Position numbers and translations under genes: made by a program. Positions 1-14,169 of a stretch of DNA of 64,000 nucleotides are shown here, piece by piece. Origin of the DNA: Lytechinus variegatus (Eukaryota > Echinodermata > Echinoidea > Temnopleuroida > Toxopneustidae); the NCBI RefSeq assembly GCF_018143015.1, contig NC_054746.1, forward strand, positions 31,957,129 through 32,021,128, in the 5' to 3' direction. Each line of letters opens with the position of its first letter. Position 1 is the stretch's first letter. Under the pieces are notes generated by a model that saw only the letters and a program-made list of their open reading frames with translations, had not been told where the DNA came from and made no database searches.

Positions 1-129
1 ATTGAAAATTCATTTTAAATGTTTTTTAGGGATTTGATAGGTAAAGGTGACGATGATGGGTGTTTAGAATAAATGATACATTGTCTTTGGTATTGAATAT
101 GACAGCTGAATTGGTAGTGATGATGACTT

Positions 130-423
130 GTGATGTTAGATACACTTTCTTTGAATGTAAGAGTTGATGATAAGGTTGGTGGAGGTGATAATGATGTTGA
201 TGATGACGATGACAATGATTATCAAGACATAATGATCATGATGATGATTGATGATGATGATCATGGTGATGATGATGATGAAGTTGATGGTGATGATGAG
301 GATGTTGATGATGATGAAGGTGATGGTGATGTTGATGATGATGATGATGATAATGAAGGTGATGGTGATGTTGAAGATGATGATAATGAAGGTGATGGTG
401 ATGATGGAGGTGATCATTACTAA
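130..423. repeat. GAT/GATGAT trinucleotide microsatellite
   Basis: This stretch is dominated by imperfect GAT and GATGGT triplets. The long Asp-rich and Met-rich reading frames across it come from the repeat and are not taken as genes. The flanks (1-129 and 424-630) show nothing I can identify. Confidence 0.9.
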
Positions 424-642
424 CAATGGAAATGCAATTTGTGATTAGAACCTACAATTTGTAAGTTAATTTTTGAATACTCCTTAATATCAGTGTGACA
501 TAATTAAGGTGTTGTTGGACATCAGGCCTAACACAAATAATATTGAATATTTTTTTGCAAGGGTCCTCTTCAAAGAATTGATGCTCTTTTCATAGGATGT
601 GTGTCGTGTAAAAAGTAATAAACAAGTGGAATGCCTCTGGCC

Positions 643-1684
643 GTCTCACCTGCATCACGCGATTCAACATAGCAGCAGTGCTGACTTTGAAAAGTACTAT
701 AACTCACACAAGATGTTCAGTGATACTTGGTTACTCTTATTTCCACGTTTTATGAATTAGACCAATACACTTACAGAGATAGGATGGTAATTCAACAAAT
801 ACCCCCAATGCGGCCAAAGTTCATTGATCTCACATGACCTTTGACCTTGATCATGTGACCTGAAACTTGCACAGGATATTCAGTGATACTTGATTACTCT
901 TAGGTCCAAGTTTCAAAAGTCAGATCAATAAACTTGCAAAGTTATGATAGTAATTCAACAGATACCCCCATTATGGCCAAAGTTCATTGACCTTTGACCC
1001 TGGTCATGTGACCTAAAATGCGCACAGGATGTTCAGTGATACTTGATTACTCTTATGTCCAAGTTTTATGAACTAGACCAACACACTTTCAAAGTTATGA
1101 TGGTAATTCAACAAATACCCCCAATTTGGCCAAAGTTCATTGACCCTAAATGACCTTTGACCTTGATCATGTGACCTGAAACTTGCACAGGATGTTCAGT
1201 GATACTTGATTACTATTATGTCCAAGTTTCATGAATCAGATCCAAAAACTTTTAAAGTTTTGATTGTAATTCAACAGATACCCCCAAATCGGCCAAAGTT
1301 CATTGACCCTAAATGACCTTTGACCTTGGTCATGTGACGTGAAACTCATGCAGGATGTTTGGTGATATTTGATTAACCTTATGTCCAAGTTTAATGAACT
1401 AGGTCCATATATTTTCTAAGTTAAGATTTTGATATTGATTCCCCCAACATGGCCTAAGTTCATTGACCCTAAATGACCTTTGACCTTGGTCATGTGACAT
1501 GAAACTCTAATAGGATTTTCAGTAATACTTGATTAACCTTATGGCCAAGTTTCATGAACTAGGTCCATATACTTTCTAAGTTATGATGTCATTTCAAAAA
1601 CTTAACCTCAGGTTAAGATTTGATGTTGACGCCGCCGTCGCCGTCGGAAAAGTGGCGCCTATAGTCTCACTCTGCAGGTGAGAC
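643..1684. mobile_element. Inverted-repeat element with internal 160-bp tandem array
   Basis: The two ends carry a perfect 12-bp inverted repeat, GTCTCACCTGCA at 643-654 and its complement at 1673-1684. The interior is a tandem array of about six degenerate units, anchored on a GTTCAGTGATACTTG-like motif near 713, 872, 1025, 1189, 1352 and 1512, so the period is 153-164 bp. No transposase is present, so it would be non-autonomous. The superfamily is not clear, and I could not define a target-site duplication. Confidence 0.65.
690..1610. repeat. Tandem repeat, ~160-bp unit, with DR1-like motifs
   Basis: Five successive units contain TGACCTTTGACCT or a one-base variant, at 835, 988 (variant), 1151, 1314 and 1474. 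On the opposite strand this reads AGGTCAAAGGTCA, the direct-repeat-1 consensus bound by HNF4/RXR-class nuclear receptors. Each is followed by a TGACC..GGTCA-like stretch. Function is inference; the motif may simply be part of the repeat. Confidence 0.8.
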
Positions 1685-1717
1685 AAAAACGTTTTGGGAT
1701 GGGTGAAGTATACAGTG

Positions 1718-2347
1718 CAAGTGAAAAAAAAATTGACACCTCATAAATCTTCAATTTAATTTTAAAAAATGTCATTAATGTATATTCATTATAAATGGCT
1801 GTAAGGAGTATCTTCTCCCAAATAATTTGATTCCTATTTATGTGGTAAGTCTTTACCCTTGGATAATCAATAGGCATTCTTTGCAGTGATGTAAATTTTG
1901 GTTTGCACCAAAGTAAAGTATGACTGCAATGAATGAATACAGTCGCCAATGTCATAATCCTACATGAGTTAGTTAACAGGTTTTGAAATCTCTTTTTAAT
2001 GAAATTAACTTGAGAATTGATACTAAAAAGGTGTTTATTAAACAAATTAAATGTAAATTATTGTAAAGGTGTTTTGAAATGTATTTTAATGCAACTCTTG
2101 TAGGATTATGACAGCATCAACCTCTGGATTCATTCATTGCAGTCATGTCATATTTTGGCACAAATCAAAATTTACATCACTGCATAGAATACCTACTGAT
2201 CATCCATGTGTTAAACAAATACCACATAAATATGGTATTAAATTATTTGGGAGAGCTTACTCTTTCAGGCTATATATGATAATTTTGTGTTTATGACATA
2301 TTTTTTCCTTAAATTTGGGATTTGTGAGGTATCAATTTTTTTTTTTA
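1718..2347. mobile_element. Foldback element with ~240-bp inverted arms
   Basis: The segment 1718-1960 reappears reverse-complemented at about 2100-2347; for example a stretch around ATGAATGAAT at 1930 pairs with ATTCATTCAT at 2130, and both outer ends have a poly-A/T run next to a GACACCTC or GAGGTATC motif. The arms are diverged by small indels. The loop is about 140 bp and holds no coding sequence. It looks like a MITE-type non-autonomous DNA transposon. The following 2348-2729 shows nothing identifiable. Confidence 0.7.
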
Positions 2348-2733
2348 CTCATATTGTAAATTAAAGTGATTGGTTAACATTGGTTTGACTTTTAAAAAAT
2401 CTGAGCTAGAAGGTCACACTTGTCACCTGTGTCTGTGATATGTTACAAAAATGAAGCCCAGAAAAAATTGCGTTCGAAAATAATTATTTAGTGCTTCAAA
2501 AATTGAAATATAAAGTGACAGGAAACACCATCTTAATTTTATCCCATACACTTACGTGTACTATTTAGGTGTCTATAATACGCCTATTTACAAAATTGGG
2601 GTTTGCCTTGTAGTTATAGCTTTTCATTCTCAATAATGGTTGTTTTCAGGGTTTATTAGTTCTAATACATGCACTTGTACACATGTTTCATCTTGGTTTG
2701 AGGATTTTTTAAATCGGCTGCTCACAAAGTTAA

Positions 2734-3319
2734 AGGGGAATGAAACCTTTGGAACAAGTAGGCTTGTGTCGAAACAGAAAAATCAAAGAATAAGAACAAA
2801 GAAAGTTTGAGAAAAATCGGACAAATAATGAGAAAGTTATGAGCATTTGAATATTGCAATCACTAATGCTATCGAGATCCTCCCATTGGCAATGTGACAA
2901 GGATGTAAAATGTCACATGTGAACAACTTTCCCTTTGATGGACTATATGACATACCCTCAGAATGTTTCGTTTTGCTCTTTCTTATAGTGATACCAACTC
3001 TTTATCCATGATGTATTCTTTAAAAATTTGTATTACATGCCCTCCTATAGAAAGAACCATGATCTACTGATAGATTTGAAAACAAGAGGCAATTTAATTG
3101 AAATACATGCTAAAGTATTGGGGAGAGTTGTTCACAAGTGACATCACACATCTTTGTCACATTGCCAATTTGAGGATCTCCATAGCAATAGTTATCGCAA
3201 TATTCAAATGCTCATAACTTTCTCATTATTTGTCCGATTTTTCTCAAACTTTCGTTGATCTGTTTCTTTGATTTTTCTGTTTTCACACAAGCTATCTTGT
3301 TTCAAAGGTTTCATTCTCC
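2734..3319. mobile_element. Foldback MITE, TTAA target, copy 1
   Basis: TTAA flanks both sides (2730-2733 and 3320-3323). The arms, each about 250 bp, begin AGGGGAATGAAACC and end in its complement; both contain GAAAAATCGGACAAATAATG or its reverse. There is no reading frame of note. A second, inverted copy lies at 22207-22790. TTAA targets are known for piggyBac and Kolobok superfamilies; which one applies is not decided. Confidence 0.85.
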
Positions 3320-3728
3320 TTAAAGTCCACAATTTCTGAAAATTCGCCAGTGAAAAAGTGGGGTTAATAAGTAAAGGTTTGGGAATATATTAAGCATAAT
3401 TCTATAATGAATTGAACTGGTGTTTGATTTGTTCTCTCAACAAAGTGGAGAATACCAGTAACAAAACCAGTGAAAGGACCAAACATTTTTTTTTATGATG
3501 AAAACATTTGATGAAATATTGTAATTTTTAGTATTTGTTTTCTTGAAAGTGTAGAAGGGGCTTTAGTCCTGTACGCCAATAGAGTGTGGTCATAACATAC
3601 AAATCATGAATATTCACTATCAATTGATTTAGCTATACAGCTTTCAACAAATTACCTCATTCTATCTCTCTTTCAATCTCTTCTACTAATCCCTTCTTTA
3701 TACTCCCTTTTCAAGATCTTTCTCTCCC

Positions 3729-3787
3729 TATATATAAATATATATATATATATATATACACATATATATATACATATACATATACCT
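3729..3787. repeat. TA/CATA microsatellite
   Basis: This is an alternating TATA and CATATA run. The surrounding 3324-4163 is AT-rich unique-looking DNA with no supported gene. Confidence 0.85.
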
Positions 3788-4167
3788 CCTCTTATTTTTC
3801 TTAACATTTGTAACCAAACTTCCTTCACATTGAATTGTTAATTCACAATTCACTTTCAATCATCTCCCAACAACATATAGCAATAAAAATTAAACCATTC
3901 TATATTATTAATTCATATCTTAAAATGGTGAAAGCTTGTCAACTTGCAGAAGAATACACATAATTATTTCACACTACAATTCAATCAATGCAATTTAAAA
4001 ATGAATATTGATAAAATCATTTTTTATTAGCTGGTATTCAATATAACCATTTGAAAGTATTATGTTACAATCATTTTATTTAATCTTCCATATTGCTCTG
4101 TCTATCTGAACAGGTATTGCATCAATCTATTATCATATCCTTCTATTCACAGAAACTTGGCACTTAA

Positions 4168-4757
4168 AGGTCAAGTCCACCTCAGAAAAATGTTGATTTA
4201 AATCAATAGAGAAAAATCAGACAAGCACAATGCTGAAAATTTCATCAAAATCAGATGTAAAATAAGTTATGACATTTCAAAGTTTCGCTTATTTTCAACA
4301 AAATAGTTATATGAACGAGCCAGTTACATCCAAATGAGAGAGTCGATGACGTCACTATTTCTTTTGTTTTTTATTGTTTGAATTATACAATATTTCAATT
4401 TTTACGAATTTGATGATAAGGACCTCATTGCCTGAAGCACAAAATGTTAAAATAATGGAATTCCACGTGTTCAGGGAGGAATGAAACTTCATTTCACATG
4501 ACAATGACGAGAAAATCAAAATATTTCATATTTCATATAATAAAAAACAAAAGAAATAGTGAGTGAGTGATGTCATCAACTCTCTCAATTGGATGTAACT
4601 GGCTCGTTCATATAACTATTTTGTTGAAAATAAGCGAAACTTTAAAATTCCATAACTTTCTTAATTTACATCCGATTTTGATGAAATTTTCAGTGTTATG
4701 CTTGTTGAATTTTTCTCTTTTTATTCAAATCAAGTTTTTGTTGGGGTGGACTTGTCT
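4168..4757. mobile_element. Foldback MITE, TTAA target, second family
   Basis: TTAA flanks both sides (4164-4167 and 4758-4761). The ends read AGGTCAAGTCCACC and, in reverse, AGACAAGTCCACC. Arms of roughly 230 bp pair, including CCAGTTACATCC at 4320 with GGATGTAACTGG near 4592. No coding capacity. It shares the TTAA target and the AG start with the family at 2734 but not the sequence. The next 4762-6180 holds no recognisable gene or element. Confidence 0.8.
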
Positions 4758-6188
4758 TTAAAGACCTGCAAGGTTCATTTACAATGGCAGATCCAGGCGG
4801 GGGCGTAAAGAGCACATGCCCCTATTTTTCTTTTTCTGAATCACCCATTGAACATACACATTAAGATCCAATCTAATAAACTCCACATACAATTGTCATC
4901 TGCACTCAGTCTATTTTCACATTTGCTATTTCAGGTCTTTACTTTCCATCACCTCTATTTCTAAATCCTGTATCCACCACTGATATATACCAGTGCAGCT
5001 CTGCACACTCTTTATTGGCTGTTGTTTGGGGCTTTCCAAACTTGGTGTCAAAATTTCAAATAGTTCCTGCTACAAGGAAATTTCAACGGTCAAACAACAG
5101 CCTTTGCAATACCAAGTTTCCATTGCACATACATTTTTTTAAAACATACAAATCAGCAGCAAACCTTTTCGTAAAAATCTGAAAATGGGTGGCTATTTGT
5201 CACAAGGCACCAAAGCCTCTTTTTAAGGAGAGTAGCAGTTCTATGAGAGACTATAATGAAGGGTGACCCTGAACGAATGTTAAACCCTGTATTAAGTTTT
5301 GGTAAATGTAATGATTGTTTATTCCCAAAGTTTAAACATAATGTAAGATAAACACTATGAAAGGTGCAATATCACAATGAATATTCAGTGGTGAATTTTA
5401 TGGCCAACATATCAAAATTCAAAGGGGTAAGGTTATCAACTTAAGTACTTTTTCTCTTTATTTGAATATATACCTACCACTAAAGCATGGAATCAAAACA
5501 CAAGATAAAAGATATGTCATTTGGATATTGCTTTTCAGATATGTAACTGAATTTATAATTAATAAGTTTAAGTTTTGGAGGCCCTTTAAAAAGGAAAGAT
5601 GATAGCATCACCATGAGAGAGAGAGAGAGCAATAAATCCGTTTAACAGCCATATTAAAATCGTTCAAAGGAATCAATCAAATAAAATTGATAAAATGCTC
5701 AGTAAACTAGTGAAGACTGGAATGTTAGAATGGTAGTCTAATGTAATCCTTCACTCGAGCTCCAGACAAGGCTTTGAGAACATGAATGCACTAACAGAAA
5801 CTGCAGTAATGCAAGAAATGGGCAGAAGATAATTTTTGAAATGATGGAGATGTACACATATTAAACCTCTTAACTGGGAGGAGGTACATACATGTAGTAT
5901 TTGGTAATGCTCCAGTGATGTCATTCAAATCTCTGGAATTTCAAGTCAGTGTCTTATCTAACATACTAAGGAGAGAATGTTCATATCACTAAATCCATAG
6001 ACTAAACAAATTATTATATGAAGATTATGCACAGTATGCACAGCATGTAAACATTCAGTTCAGGCAAAATTAGCCTTGCCAAGCAAGGTGCATTACTTTA
6101 TAAAAACATACATGTACATGTATTAACAGTAAGTACAGGAAAAGTATTTAAAATTGGATATTAATAATATTGTGTCAATATCATTCAC

Positions 6189-6299
6189 CAGTGGCGGACT
6201 GTGACCCGGAGGAAACAAAGCATGGGGGGGACTGCATTGTCTGTGAACAATGCTGTGCCCCCCAATGCTTTGTCTCCTCCGGGTCACGGTCCGCCACTG
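6189..6299. mobile_element. hAT-like MITE, 111 bp, copy 1
   Basis: Nearly the whole element is a hairpin beginning CAGTGGCGGACTGTGACCC and ending in its imperfect complement. It is flanked by a perfect 8-bp duplication TCATTCAC (6181-6188 and 6300-6307). A CAGTG start and an 8-bp target duplication are typical of the hAT superfamily. The reading frames crossing it are products of the hairpin. Confidence 0.9.
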
Positions 6300-6468
6300 T
6301 CATTCACAATAACTTATTCCCCAGAATCAACAACCAAGCTTTCGATTTCATTTCCCATAACATTCAAGAAATTCTTTTCTGTTAGTATCCTTCTCCTGGG
6401 GGCTGCTCAACTATATCACTGTATGCATGCATGACCACAGCTTCACAAAACCTAAATTTGCATTTTTA

Positions 6469-6631
6469 ATACCTCGGTCACATTTGCTTTACTGCAGCCA
6501 TACGGCGAGTCAAAAACAGCCGTTTTAACATTTTTTGTCCAACTACATATACAGGGTTTGAATTAAAATGAATAAAACTGCTGTTTTCGACTTGCCGTAC
6601 GGCCTCCATAGAGCAAATGTGACCAAGGTAT
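6469..6631. mobile_element. Small palindromic MITE, 163 bp
   Basis: The ends ATACCTCGGTCACATTTGC and GCAAATGTGACCAAGGTAT pair with one mismatch, and the inner arms also pair (ATACGGCGAGTC with GACTTGCCGTAC, imperfectly). TA or TAAT flanks are possible, but the target duplication is ambiguous. No coding capacity. Confidence 0.75.
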
Positions 6632-6933
6632 AATTCGACTCTAACTTATAACCTTGTATATTGCAAATCCACATTCTTTAACTGTTTAAAAAAAGAAATA
6701 TTAAAGTATCCATAAAAAAATTGCTAAAAGATTACACAGACATGTGTACAATATTGATGGAAAATGTCAAAACATAATTAATGAGAAAATAATTACATAC
6801 ATAACAGAATAAAATGCTTCTAATTTATCTAGAAATAAAAGTAAAGATTGTCAAACACAGCACAGCTAATTTATGCGGGACTGTAATGTCACTAATGTGT
6901 ACCCGTAACTACGCCTGTTTGGAACATTGTATC

Positions 6934-7047
6934 CAGTGGCGGACTGTGACCCGAAGGAGACAAATAATTGGAGGGGCACTGTATTCTTTGTGAACAATAC
7001 TGTGCCCCTCCAATTCTTCGTCTCCTCCGGGTCATGGTCCGCCACTG
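6934..7047. mobile_element. hAT-like MITE, 114 bp, copy 2
   Basis: Same family as the element at 6189-6299: CAGTGGCGGACTGTGACCC at the left and the complement at the right. The flanks ATTGTATC and TTTGTATC (6926-6933, 7048-7055) match at 7 of 8 bases, as expected for an older 8-bp duplication. The following 7056-8778 shows no gene; it contains short AC and G runs and may be part of the TMEM229B 3' region. Confidence 0.88.
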
Positions 7048-8778
7048 TTTGTATCAAAGGATTTAAGTGCTCTACCAAGGCTAAATTCAACCATTAACAA
7101 TACAAATCAAAGTATATTGATGTATCCATAAAGCTAAATACCAGAATACACTACTGTACAAACTACATTGTGTAAATATTCAAATAATTTGTGCTGAATC
7201 AATTGTGCAAAATAACATAAAATAAACAGCAAACAAAAAGTAGTTGACACACACACACACGAGTTGACACCCCAAAAATCTATCTGGAAATCTGGTATAA
7301 AGTGCTATATGTAAGTAATAAACTCAAAGACCCGTATTCTTCACTCGGGTTTGAATCACACCCTGGTTTAAAGTTGTAGTTTAACTATGGAGAGCCAGTT
7401 GGGGCACAAATCCCTAACAGTACACATCCAATTTACATGTACATGTATTAACTCATTTGGCAAATTGTCCATAAATGTCTGTGAATGATATTCTGAAGTA
7501 TTTTGAAGTATTTTTCATTATGAAAGCAAAAGGAAACAAAATAGGAAACATAAGAAATAATACAATATAAACAGAATTTTTAATTTTTGGCTCCCCATAA
7601 TTTTAGTACAGTTATACTGTAGTCAAAGTTAAACCTGACTTCATAATACAGGCCTAAATATTTGATATTTGAATGGAATTAATAAACTTGTTATTTAACT
7701 GTTGAAGGAATTGCTTCATACCCTGTACACTATATTTGGGTGCCGAGTGGAAAAGCTACATCGCTGACTTTCATTTCAATGTTACCAACATCAATAAAAC
7801 AGTGATACCGTAATATAAGATTGCTTCAACATAATGGGAAGTCCAAAGCTTAATGACATTGTACCCTGAAACATTTGTGCAAAAAACCAAAAACAAACAA
7901 GGAGTATACACTATCCAACATACAATAACACTTTTACTCCATAGTCCATACCATACTGAAGAATGGGTCTGTGGGAATTCAATGCACAATAAAAGTGGGG
8001 GGGGGGTTAATTCAGATTTTGTAAATATTGAGAACATAGTATCTATTTCAGTAAATGTAAAGTTGAACAGAAATAAAGTAAAACATCAACTTCAGCAAAA
8101 ATCATGGATTGAAATGTACACATACATAGTAAACCAGCTTTGATGCTCACCAAAATGATCAACAATCTATGTAGAATGCCTATAGTTTTCCTTGAATTAA
8201 ATGTTTTCGGCAGGCAAACTAGGCATACTAAATGCAAAGGACCTTTAACATAAAGCCTAGCAATCTATAGTAGCCTAGTGGGGTAGATTTCTATGATTGA
8301 ATAATACATTGATTATTGTGTATTGATCAAATGTTAAAATCAGTTTCATGATCAATCACTATAAAACTAAGCAGGCTCTCTCATCCAATCATTGATTAAG
8401 ATTCTTCATACACAGTGCCAATAGATGACTGCATCATACTTTCCTTTGCACTAGAGTAACACACAGCATACTGCCAAGTTTGACTCAAGTCACATTCTAT
8501 GAATTAGATATTGTTCATACATGTACACATGGTAAAGTGTACACACAAATCTTTTCTTTACAATAAACCAATCAAAGGCTATTGAGAGCTCCATTAGCAT
8601 AGTCCATGCAAAACCCCTCTTAAGGTTGTACCTTGAAATTAATGTGGCGTAGTTAAGTGATTCTGTCTATGGCGGGCATCATACATTTTCTCTATTAGAT
8701 TTTTATAAACATTTTACTGTGTCATTAGATCCAGCCTTACTGTTGAATGTAAGTTTTACGAGCAGATTAACATGAAAA

Positions 8779-9005
8779 TGATAATAATAATAGGCATTTA
8801 CATAGCGCGATCTATCTAGAAATAATCTATTCCAAGGCGCATTGTTTATTATCATTATTACCCCAGCTTTAGCTCGAGCTGCCTTTCAGTGCTCAGTGCA
8901 TTCAAGGAATTAATCCTGCCGGGTACCCAATCACCTCACCTGGGTTGAGTGCAGCACAATGTGGATACATTTTTTGCTGAAGGAAATTATGCCATGGCTG
9001 GGATG
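8779..9005 (-). mobile_element. tRNA-type SINE, minus strand, 5'-truncated
   Basis: Read on the minus strand, this matches the body of the SINE at 60960-61274: it runs from the region after the B box (TCCCAGCCATGGC) through the CACTCAACCCAGGTGA and GGGGTAATAAT blocks to the GCGCTATGTAAATGCC tail and an ATT repeat. The tRNA-like head with its A and B boxes is missing, as is common for 5'-truncated copies. Confidence 0.75.
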
Positions 9006-9491
9006 ATAAAAAATAGTTAAATGATAATAGTTTTCTAAAAATCACATCTACAATCATATTGACTTTTGGGGATAAGACAAAAACAAAGGAAGAAACATTA
9101 TGCAACACATTCATGTAAGAAAAGTTGAGTATAACTGAGAACTATGTGCTGCTACATCACAACAGAATAATTTCTTTTCTGCATATTTCATGTGAACTTT
9201 GATATATACCTTGACATAACAATATACTGGCTAAGAACAACTGACAAGAATATACAAACTTTTGTTCTAGTTCATGAAATTCAGGAATATACTTTCATTG
9301 TCAAGCTGTGGTCCATAAAACACAAGTTACAATGTATGTATATGATTGGTGACAAACTGTGAGGCAGTTAGAAATAAAGTTCAATTAAGTAACATTGAAA
9401 GCGTTCACCCTGTTTGCATCAATAAAATAACAGGAATACAATGGGAACATGCATTTAAATATTAAATAATATTTATCACATACACTCAAAA

Positions 9492-9590
9492 GTGGATCTA
9501 GCCTGGTTGAACACAATACCATTTCAGGGGCCATATTGTTTTGCACAATTGGCCTCTCAAAACTATTGGGTCTAAGCCTGCTGGATCCAC
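9492..9590. mobile_element. Possible small inverted-repeat element, ~99 bp
   Basis: GTGGATCTAGCC at the left pairs imperfectly with the right end CTGGATCCAC, with further patchy pairing inward. The arms are degenerate, so this is a weak call. The surrounding 9006-10600 is otherwise AT-rich and without a supported gene; it lies downstream of the TMEM229B stop and could hold its 3'UTR. Confidence 0.4.
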
Positions 9591-10600
9591 ACCTGCATAC
9601 ACTCACATACCTACAAATAACAATATCATACTATGATTATAAAATAAAAATGACAGAGATTATGAGTACACATATTTTTAGTAGCAGTCTTCCAAGTGCA
9701 TCAAGTTGGTGGCCAGGGAAATGGAGAATAAAAATAATCACTGCAACCACAATGATCCCTCTGCCCAATCAACCAATGCACTGTGATGACTGGTAAAAAT
9801 GTAGCATGGTGCAAGTCAGTGATAAATAAATAATGATGATGATAAAGAAAATTAAATGCAAAGAGTAAATAACAAATACTTCAAATGAAGTAATTACAAA
9901 TTAAAATAATTTGAATTCATGGACTGAAGTTGACTGACCTTACATTATTGGCCATGCACATTACATGGGCACACATTGCAGCATTATAACATAAACACAC
10001 ATAATACTTTTAACTGTGCATCATCTAAATTAAACAAGCCCCTTTACCTGCCATAGCACCACAATCAAAGAAATACCAAGATACCTTTCTAGACTCGTAT
10101 CCAAACACAGACCCTTTCATCACCTTATGGTCTTGAGATAACTCTAGCACAAAATTCTAACAACTGTTCCCCCCCCCCCCCATAAACACATACTCTGTTT
10201 TGGAGATCTCTGCTAGAAGTTATGATACTCAATCATCCCAGCTCTCCAGTAGTCTCAATATTAAGAGCACTATAGATAGCATGTATAATGTATAAACTCT
10301 TTTCTTCAGAAAACCATTTCACAGAAATAGCCTAGAACATGAATGATCTGGGAAATCACTAGGCCGGCTACCTTATATAATACTAAGCCATAACTTTTTT
10401 AAAAACCCAATATAAAACTATATGAGGATACTTGTAATAAATAAATTTGTGCATAGGAAGGAATTATTATTGGAAGGCCTTACACAAACATTTCTAAAAT
10501 TTTAACTGATTTAGCAAATCTATATGATTGTATATTATGACTGTAGATATCATTACAGCCAACACCTAAACACACACAAACACATTAAAACAACGATTTC

Positions 10601-12651
<2,051 letters not shown>

Positions 12652-13072
12652 AGGCAGATATGGGTACTCTCCAAAATGGGTTAGAATGTGGTCGCAATAG
12701 CACTCGAAATAAAAGGGGAAAAATAAATTATGCACTTAAATCAATTATATGGATGAAGGTCTATCGTGACACAGAATGCTGACATCGAGGCACAAACTGG
12801 ACACTCAAAAAAAATGAAAAGTTAGACCTCCATGTCACGTTCGTTCTCGGTATCCATCTGCCATTTTGTTTTCAATTTGAAGAATGAGAGCGAACAAGAC
12901 AGAACTTTTCCTTTTTTTGAGGGTCCAGTTTTGTGCCTCGGATGTCAGGATTCTGTCACGATAGACCTTCATCCATATAATTGAAGTAAATGCACAATTA
13001 TTTTTTTCCCTTTTATTTGGGGCGCTATTACAAACCCCCATCTACCAAATTTTTGGAGAGTATCCTCTGCCT
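12652..13072. mobile_element. Foldback MITE, ~420 bp
   Basis: The left arm (TACTCTCCAAAA and the following 150 bp) pairs with the right arm ending TTTTTGGAGAGTATCC. Internal blocks pair well, for example ATGGATGAAGGTCTATCGTG at 12751 with its complement near 12957-12976. The centre holds no gene. The region 13073-14170 shows no gene or clear element. Confidence 0.75.
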
Positions 13073-14169
13073 TATATTACACGTACGAGTCCAGGGTTAT
13101 AGACCAAAAGCTTTGGTCTCTGTTATGTTGGTTGTTCTGCTGAACTCTGTTGGCTCCACTCACCAAATACAGAGACTAAAGTTCTAGCTCGATCTGTACA
13201 GGGACTAATTGGCCATATTTTTAAGTGTGGTGAATACCTCAATATCTAATAAATATTTTGAAAACCTGATGTCACCATCAGAAAGAGTGACTTCAAAATT
13301 ACCCAATATAGCAATTTTCTTGAAGGTAAGGTCTCTATTAATGAAATATTGGCAAAACATTGGCAAATTTTGTTACCTTATGCGTCCGCTCTGAGAAAAT
13401 CTGACCTACTGGACCAGCATCAAGAATTTGCCAGTTTGCAAGCGGAAGTCTCCAAATAAGTAAAATGTGATACCAACCAAATTTACGGCATTTTAACCTC
13501 CATCTGATACAATTATGTTACCATTGTCTGCATGATTTCTTTTCTAAAGCCTTGCAAAACGATCGTGCGCAAATTAAGGTCACACTTTTCTATGACACTT
13601 TTTCAGCCGAGCGCGCACTAGTCGATCGGCGATACCAGCGAAACCCTTAACCTACTTTTTATAATTCCGTCAAGTGAAGTTGACTTCAGGATCTTGCATT
13701 CCATTTGGTATTCATGATTTTGATTAATTTTGTGTGAGCTGATCATGATTTTTAAAATGTGCGCAAATAATGGTCACCCCATCATATTAAGTTTGGATAA
13801 AACCATGGGTGTGAGTGGTCACAAATAAAAAGATCTGAAAAAGTTGAAGAGTGTTCAAAAAGTATGAAATAAAAAGAGCTCCCATTCTTTTTGTACAGAG
13901 GAAAGCCAAAAATAAGCTGAAATTAAGCTGAAAATCAAAACAAAAAAATCTGAAATCAGATAAAAATCTGAACTCTCACACCCGTGGATAAAACAGGGAA
14001 GTAAAGTTGCACGACAGCCGAAGATACATGCAGTTGCTGTTTTTTCCCCTTTTAAGTTTAGTTTTCCCCATTTTGGTGAATTTCAGGCCAAAACGGAATA
14101 ATAATCTTTATTTTGGTACAGTTCTTTTTATATATGTTTTATAAAATAAAGACAAAAATCGATGGGCCC

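Noticed and set aside
130-448. Long Asp-rich and Met-rich reading frames on both strands
   Set aside because: They are translations of a GAT microsatellite with no codon bias or domain.
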